Shown piece by piece: positions 6,196 to 9,866 of a stretch of DNA of 9,866 nt; positions within the stretch are counted from its first letter, which is position 1, and every line of letters begins with the position of its first letter. Location: contig CAMWPF010000035.1 in assembly GCA_947176045.1 (NCBI GenBank), forward strand, positions 1 to 9,866. Direction: 5' to 3'. This DNA comes from an uncultured Treponema sp. (GTDB lineage: Bacteria; Spirochaetota; Spirochaetia; Treponematales; Treponemataceae). The notes beneath the pieces are model-generated. The model ran no database searches. It saw only the letters and a program-made list of their open reading frames with translations, and had not been told where the DNA came from. Both the position numbers and the translations under genes were made by a program.

Positions 6196-7107
6196 CTAGT
6201 CGACGAAATTGAACGGCGTTCCTTGATAGACGTAGTAGTTGAGCCAGTTGCTGTAGATGAGGTGCGCGGTGCTCCGCCAGTACGAGCGCGGCGGCAGGGC
6301 GGGATTGTCGTCCGGGAAGTAGTTTTTCGGAATGCCGATCGGAAGCCCCTTCGCCTTGTCGCGCCAGTACTCGACAGCAAGCGTGTCCGCGTCATATTCA
6401 AGGTGCCCCGTCATGAAAATCTCACGGTTGTCGTTCGACTTGACGAGCGTCACGCCCGCCTCCTCCGAACGCGAGAGGATTGTCAGCTCCGGGCGGGAAA
6501 GCACGTCGTCCTCATGCACCTCCGCATACCGCGACTGCGGAATCGGAAAGCTGTCGTCCAAGCCGCGCAGCAGCGGATCGTTGGGCGTCGTCCGCTGGCT
6601 GTAGAACACGCCGAACAGCTTTTCTTCCAGCTGGTGCTTGGGAACCGCATGCAGATGGTGCAGTCCGGCGAACGCGCCCCAGCAGACGTACAGCGTGGAA
6701 AAAACGTGCTCCTTGGCGTAGTCCATGATTTCGCACAGCTCCTTCCAATAATCAACGTCCTCGAACGGAAGCTGCTCCACCGGCGCGCCAGTAACAATCA
6801 TGCCGTCGTACTTCGCCCGAAACAGCTCGCCCGACGGAACATAGAATTTCTCAAGGTAGTCGGCGCCCGTGTGCCGGTACGTGTGGTGCTCCATGCGGAT
6901 GAGCGAAATTTCAATTTGAAGCGGCGTGTTCGCCAGAAGCCGGAGCAGCTGCGTTTCCGTCGTCTCCTTGGTCGGCATGAGGTTGACGACGGCCACGCGG
7001 ATCGGGCGGATGTCCTGCGACAACGCGCGCTTCTCCGTGATGACGAAGACGTTCTCCTGCTCCAAAATGCCGCAGGCAGGCAGATCTGAACGGATTTTGA
7101 TTGGCAT
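6196..7107 (-). CDS. metA: Homoserine O-acyltransferase MetA, probably acetyl-CoA-using
   Basis: Cytoplasmic enzyme acylating L-homoserine in the first committed step of methionine synthesis. At 303 residues the length matches MetA. The catalytic Cys142 lies in YVCWGAFAGLHH, with His235 and Glu237 in TGHLEYD; numbering coincides with E. coli MetA. Other landmarks are IRVAVVNLMPTKETTETQLLRLL (36-58, motif core NLMP) and the region around EKLFGVF (162-168). Residue 111 (in GAPVEQLPFEDV) is Glu. In this family Glu111 has been linked to acetyl-CoA use and Gly111 to succinyl-CoA use, so it is predicted to be a homoserine O-acetyltransferase despite the MetA fold. The start at 7107 is supported by GGGAG about 8 bases upstream; the frame extends to 7146 but that part is not family-like. 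No SAM riboswitch is visible in the roughly 72-base leader. Confidence 0.95.
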   Translation of the reverse strand: MPIKIRSDLPACGILEQENVFVITEKRALSQDIRPIRVAVVNLMPTKETTETQLLRLLANTPLQIEISLIRMEHHTYRHTGADYLEKFYVPSGELFRAKYDGMIVTGAPVEQLPFEDVDYWKELCEIMDYAKEHVFSTLYVCWGAFAGLHHLHAVPKHQLEEKLFGVFYSQRTTPNDPLLRGLDDSFPIPQSRYAEVHEDDVLSRPELTILSRSEEAGVTLVKSNDNREIFMTGHLEYDADTLAVEYWRDKAKGLPIGIPKNYFPDDNPALPPRSYWRSTAHLIYSNWLNYYVYQGTPFNFVD

Positions 7108-7136
7108 GGCAGCTTCTCCCGCAGTACGGAAAGCCC

Positions 7137-7165
7137 GGCGGCGCATCCATGCGCGCTCCGCCGCC
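7137..7165 (-). promoter_or_regulatory. GC-rich hairpin in the metA leader
   Basis: GGCGGCG (7137-7143) is complementary to CGCCGCC (7159-7165), and an alternative stem GCGCA/TGCGC (7141-7145 with 7150-7154) has a 4-base loop. These lie within the predicted metA 5' untranslated region, upstream of its Shine-Dalgarno. There is no T-run after them, so this is not an intrinsic terminator. It may be only a consequence of GC richness. Confidence 0.3.
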
Positions 7166-7185
7166 CGCTCCCGAAATTCCAGCCC

Positions 7186-7194
7186 AGTATAGCA
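7186..7194 (-). promoter_or_regulatory. Extended -10 promoter of metA
   Basis: Minus strand TGC-TATACT (7194-7186), an extended -10 preceded by a T-rich run. Expected +1 is near 7179, giving a leader of about 72 bases. The hexamer 17 bases upstream (TAGCAA on the minus strand) is a poor -35, so recognition would lean on the extended -10 or an activator. Confidence 0.6.
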
Positions 7195-7208
7195 AAAACA
7201 ACTGTGAT

Positions 7209-7218
7209 TTGCTATACT
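7209..7218 (+). promoter_or_regulatory. Extended -10 promoter of the hydrolase-U32 pair, predicted leaderless
   Basis: Plus strand TGC-TATACT (TG at 7210-7211, hexamer 7213-7218), then six bases (TTCCGC) and the ATG at 7225. The predicted +1 is the A of the ATG. No Shine-Dalgarno is present. Confidence 0.65.
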
Positions 7219-7224
7219 TTCCGC

Positions 7225-8247
7225 ATGGCAGGATCACAGACCCGCAAGGAGGCGCTCAAAAAGCTGCGCCTGCTCGCGTACAATGCAAAGAGCGACGTCG
7301 CCGCATTCCGCAGGAAAATCGACGAGGCGTTCTACACGCCGTTCCTTCCGAACCATGTCGAGCGGACGGAATGCCAGTACGGCGGCATTCCCTGCGACGT
7401 GCTTTCGCCGGAAATGTACGCATCCCGCCGGATTATGTTCTATATCCATGGCGGCTCGTTTGTCGGCGGCTCCCGCGCGTCCCATAGAAATTTCTGCGCG
7501 TCGCTCGCGCACAAGGCGTACAGCCGCACCATCGTTCCGGAATACCGCCTTGCGCCCAGCTCCGCGTTCCCGGCGGCGATCGAAGACATCCAGGCCGCGT
7601 TCCGCGCGCTGTTCACGGAAGAGCAGATTTCCCGCTCCCTCGCCGCAGACGCCGAGGCGCATGGCGGCGCAGAACCGTCCGCCCAGCCGGAAATTGTAAT
7701 CGCAGCCGACGGCGCGGGGGCGAGCATCGCGACCGCACTGCTGCTGAACCTGCGCGGACGGTACCGCAAGTGCGTCAGCCGCCTCGTCCTGTTCTCTCCG
7801 TGGCTCAACCTTTCCGACACGTCTCCGGCAAAAGCCAGCAGAAAGGGCACCGACGGCGTGATAAGCGGCGACTGCCTCATCAGAAGCAGCGACGCCTACA
7901 CCTATTCCTCGAATTTCACGAATCCGCTGGTCTCTCCGGTCTTCGCCGAGGCGGAGCAGCTCGCCGACTTTCCGCCCGTCTACATCCAGATGGGCGGGAC
8001 GGAACTCCTGCTGGAAGACGCGAAGCAGTTCTCCGCGCTGCTTCGGAACAACGGATGCAGCTGCCGGCTTGACACGTGGGAGGGAATGCCGCACCTGTTC
8101 CAGATGGCGGACGACTGCTTCAGCGAGGCGCACGACGCGCTCGACGCGTTCGCGGCGGTGCTGGCAGGACAGGACGGAGGCGGCGCCGGACGGCAGCGCT
8201 TTGAGAACAAGCCGCATCTGGAACTCGGAATCAGGTCGGAAGCATAA
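7225..8247 (+). CDS. Alpha/beta hydrolase fold-3 (HSL-like) protein lacking the nucleophile serine
   Basis: A 340-residue protein of the hormone-sensitive-lipase-like hydrolase fold, which normally holds esterases and lipases. Seen: the oxyanion-hole motif HGGSFVGGS (75-83), PEYRLAP (105-111), VLFSPWLNLSD (188-198), MGGTELLLEDA (256-266) at the acid position, and GMPHLF (287-292) with the expected catalytic His290. The nucleophile elbow, normally GDSAG, reads ADGAG (161-165), with codon GGC for Gly163 where Ser is required. No signal peptide is evident. The protein may therefore be non-hydrolytic (a binding or scaffold role), unless another residue substitutes. The start at 7225 is chosen because the promoter -10 lies six bases upstream; a GTG at 7204 in frame would precede the -10. 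The stop overlaps the U32 start by one base (TAATG), so the two are translationally coupled and probably function together. Confidence 0.9.
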   Translation: MAGSQTRKEALKKLRLLAYNAKSDVAAFRRKIDEAFYTPFLPNHVERTECQYGGIPCDVLSPEMYASRRIMFYIHGGSFVGGSRASHRNFCASLAHKAYSRTIVPEYRLAPSSAFPAAIEDIQAAFRALFTEEQISRSLAADAEAHGGAEPSAQPEIVIAADGAGASIATALLLNLRGRYRKCVSRLVLFSPWLNLSDTSPAKASRKGTDGVISGDCLIRSSDAYTYSSNFTNPLVSPVFAEAEQLADFPPVYIQMGGTELLLEDAKQFSALLRNNGCSCRLDTWEGMPHLFQMADDCFSEAHDALDAFAAVLAGQDGGGAGRQRFENKPHLELGIRSEA

Positions 8248-9698
8248 TGGAACTGCTGGCTCCCGCCGGAAACGTCGAAAAATTGTACTACGCCTACGCG
8301 TACGGCGCGGACGCCGCGTACATCGGGCTGAAGCAATTCTCCCTGCGCGTCAAAGCGGACAACTTTTACGGCGACGAATACAAAGCCGTCCGCGAGCTGA
8401 AGCGGCAGTTTCCCGGCAGGAAGCTGCACTGCGCGCTCAACATTTCGTTCCATAACAGCGACATCGACCAGCTCGCCGCAGAAATCGGCTACTTCAAGGA
8501 ATATCCGATCGACGCGTTCATCGTGCAGGATATAGGCGTCGTCCCGCTCCTGCGGCGGCACTTCCCGGAAGCGGCGCTGCATTTGAGCACGCAGGCGAAC
8601 TGCGTCAACCGGGAGGCGGCAAAGCTGTACCGCTCGCTCGGCTTCCGCCGGATTGTGCTGGGGCGGGAAGCTTCATTGAAGGAAATCCGCGAAATAAAGG
8701 ACGCCGTGCCGGACATGGAGCTGGAAGCGTTCTGCCACGGCGCCATGTGCATCGCCTACGCCGGGCGCTGCCTCATGAGCGCCTATCTGACCGGGCGGAG
8801 CGCGCAGGCGGGAGCCTGCGCGCACACCTGCCGCTGGAATTTCGACGTCCTGGCAGAGCCGGAGACGGCAAAGAGGCTGGCGGAATCGGGCGCGCTCGTC
8901 CTCCGCGAAAAAAAGCGCCCCGGCGACTATCTTCCCATTTATGAAGGCGACAACTTCACCGCAGTCCTTTCCAGCAAGGATCTGCGCATGATCGAACACC
9001 TCGGCGACATGAAGCGGGCGGGGCTGGATTCCATAAAAATCGAAGGGCGCATGAAAAGCTCCTACTATGTCGCGCTGGTGACGCGCGCCTACCGCAAGGC
9101 GCTGGACGCGCTCGACGGGAAGATTCCGCAGGAAGCGGCCGCGCCGTTCATCGCGGAACTGGAAAACGTAAGCCACCGCGCATCCGGCACGGGATTCTAC
9201 TACAACCGCTCCGACGCCGACGAAGCCGTCTCCGGCGCGGCGGACAGCAGCTACGTCCTCGCCGCGGAAGTCGGAAGGCGGCTTCCGCCGGAGCAGGAGG
9301 AGGCGGTGTTCGCCGCGGGTGCCGCCCGGGAGCAGGCGGACGCCGCGGAACTGGCGGCGCTGCATCCGGCGGCGCGCGCCGCACGCGAGGCAGACTGTGC
9401 GCAGCACCCTGAGCGCTGTCCGCGCGCCGCCGCACGGCGGGACGGATTCTCCATGTACGAGCTGGTTCCGCGCAACATGATCCGCGCCGGAGACGCCATC
9501 GAATTCATCTCCCCGGACGTCGCCAGCGAAGGCGCGCCGCCTGATTCATGGACGCTCGTCAACCCGGAGGACGGCACGGAGCGCGGCTGGGCCTGCGACG
9601 GGCATCCCTGCGTCCTCTACACGTCGGTACGGCTCGAGCCAGGAACCCTCGTCCGCATGAAGGACGGCGCCGGCGCAATCAGAAATTCCGGGCGGTGA
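8247..9698 (+). CDS. U32-family protein, TrhP-like tRNA hydroxylation type
   Basis: A 483-residue member of the U32 family. These were once called collagenase-like peptidases, but several (such as E. coli TrhP) are now linked to prephenate-dependent hydroxylation of tRNA or rRNA uridine/cytidine. It begins MELLAPAGNVEKL, the typical start. The signature EAFCHGAMCIAYAGRC (160-175) and following GACAHTCRW (189-197) supply cysteines 168, 175, 191 and 195, positioned like the iron-sulphur ligands of TrhP-type proteins. SSKDL (242-246) and DSIKIEGRMKS (261-271) are further family blocks. The C-terminal domain has YELVPRN (404-410) and GDAIEFISP (415-423), but is preceded by an unusual Ala/Arg/Glu-rich stretch at about 350-398 that looks like an insertion. 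The ATG overlaps the upstream stop (TAATG). Substrate (tRNA, rRNA or protein) cannot be fixed from the sequence. Confidence 0.92.
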   Translation: MELLAPAGNVEKLYYAYAYGADAAYIGLKQFSLRVKADNFYGDEYKAVRELKRQFPGRKLHCALNISFHNSDIDQLAAEIGYFKEYPIDAFIVQDIGVVPLLRRHFPEAALHLSTQANCVNREAAKLYRSLGFRRIVLGREASLKEIREIKDAVPDMELEAFCHGAMCIAYAGRCLMSAYLTGRSAQAGACAHTCRWNFDVLAEPETAKRLAESGALVLREKKRPGDYLPIYEGDNFTAVLSSKDLRMIEHLGDMKRAGLDSIKIEGRMKSSYYVALVTRAYRKALDALDGKIPQEAAAPFIAELENVSHRASGTGFYYNRSDADEAVSGAADSSYVLAAEVGRRLPPEQEEAVFAAGAAREQADAAELAALHPAARAAREADCAQHPERCPRAAARRDGFSMYELVPRNMIRAGDAIEFISPDVASEGAPPDSWTLVNPEDGTERGWACDGHPCVLYTSVRLEPGTLVRMKDGAGAIRNSGR

Positions 9699-9866
9699 GC
9701 GGAACGCCGCGCAACGGAATGCGGCCGCGGTACGGCGCGCTGGCGCGGCATCGCGGCGGCGCGCCGGAGGTGCCGCCTACGCCGGATTGGAATGGCGCGC
9801 ATGGCGCGTACCAGCGGACGGCACAGCTGTCCGCTGGTATGGAGGCGCACGCCGGAACCATGGAAA
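9695..9866 (+). CDS. Possible partial open frame running off the right edge
   Basis: A GTG at 9695 overlaps the U32 TGA by four bases (GTGA) and its frame stays open for 57 codons to the window end, with about four-fifths G or C in third positions. The translation is rich in Gly, Ala, Arg and Pro and I recognise no family. At this GC content an open frame of this length is expected fairly often by chance, and a perfect hairpin (9809-9839) lies inside it. The alternative is that 9699-9866 is simply an intergenic region. Confidence 0.2.
   Translation, partial: MSGTPRNGMRPRYGALARHRGGAPEVPPTPDWNGAHGAYQRTAQLSAGMEAHAGTME
9809..9839. repeat. Perfect 11-bp inverted repeat downstream of the U32 gene
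   Basis: TACCAGCGGAC (9809-9819) and GTCCGCTGGTA (9829-9839) are exact complements around a 9-base loop; the inner ACAGCTGT (9823-9830) is itself palindromic. There is no T-run after it on either strand. Just upstream ATGGCGCGC/ATGGCGCGT is repeated in tandem (9792-9809). It may be a U-less terminator, an mRNA 3' stabiliser, a protein site or a dispersed repeat. Confidence 0.55.

Larger units (their letters stand above)
7186..7218. repeat. Symmetric divergent-promoter palindrome between metA and the hydrolase gene
   Basis: AGTATAGCAAA (7186-7196) and TTTGCTATACT (7208-7218) are perfect 11-base inverted repeats around an 11-base centre. Each arm is the extended -10 of one divergent promoter, and each arm occupies the -35 position of the other. 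The polymerase sites are therefore mirror images and likely mutually exclusive; the palindrome could also be the operator of a dimeric regulator. Confidence 0.7.

Noticed and set aside
4621..7089. An 822-codon plus-strand open frame antisense to lexA, ptsH, hprK and metA
   Set aside because: It lies opposite four clearly recognised genes and its translation is charged, low-complexity and unlike any family. Such frames arise from GC-rich third positions in the sense genes.
7108..7180. A SAM or T-box riboswitch before metA
   Set aside because: The predicted leader is only about 72 bases and lacks the recognisable core motifs; only a simple GC-rich hairpin is present.
7234..8217. A 327-codon minus-strand frame opposite the hydrolase gene
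   Set aside because: The sense strand carries the HGG and GMPH motifs; the antisense translation is Arg/Val-rich shadow sequence.

Overview
The window reads as an ordinary chromosomal stretch from a GC-rich spirochaete, most likely a Treponema-like organism. This is inferred from protein content: HPr together with HPr kinase, a LexA, a PC4/YdbC-type protein, and an MraY with a divergent C-terminal motif. No rRNA or marker gene confirms it. Gene density is very high, and no gene-free stretch reaches 300 bases. I saw no tRNA, rRNA, CRISPR array, insertion sequence or prophage.

Layout, left to right. The minus strand holds the 3'-truncated mraY (1-1038, lipid I synthesis), preceded in transcription order by a 534-residue PurH-like protein (1104-2708). 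A divergent promoter region (about 2709-2853) separates the PurH-like gene from a small plus-strand ydbC/PC4 gene (2854-3072), whose leader carries a terminator-like hairpin just before its Shine-Dalgarno sequence. Converging on ydbC is a compact minus-strand cluster read in the order hprK (6045-5056), ptsH/HPr (4997-4731), lexA (4722-4111), holA (4108-3089). The gaps are 58, 8 and 2 bases, so it is probably one operon joining carbon-status phosphosignalling, the SOS repressor and the clamp-loader delta subunit. Upstream lies metA (7107-6196, minus), whose residue 111 predicts acetyl-CoA rather than succinyl-CoA use. It is divergent from a plus-strand pair: an alpha/beta hydrolase-fold protein (7225-8247) and a U32-family protein of the TrhP/tRNA-hydroxylation type (8247-9698), overlapping by one base. 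A possible further frame (from 9695) runs off the right edge.

The most notable points are these. (1) Three genes (purH-like, hprK, the hydrolase) each have a good -10 hexamer ending exactly 6 bases before the start codon, which places +1 on the A of ATG: a strong signature of leaderless transcripts. (2) The PurH-like protein aligns with PurH along its length but lacks most catalytic signatures of both domains. (3) The alpha/beta hydrolase has Gly in place of the nucleophilic Ser. (4) The metA/hydrolase divergent promoters form an 11+11+11 bp symmetric palindrome in which both arms are extended -10 elements. All functional statements come from reading the translations and remembered family motifs; no search was run.
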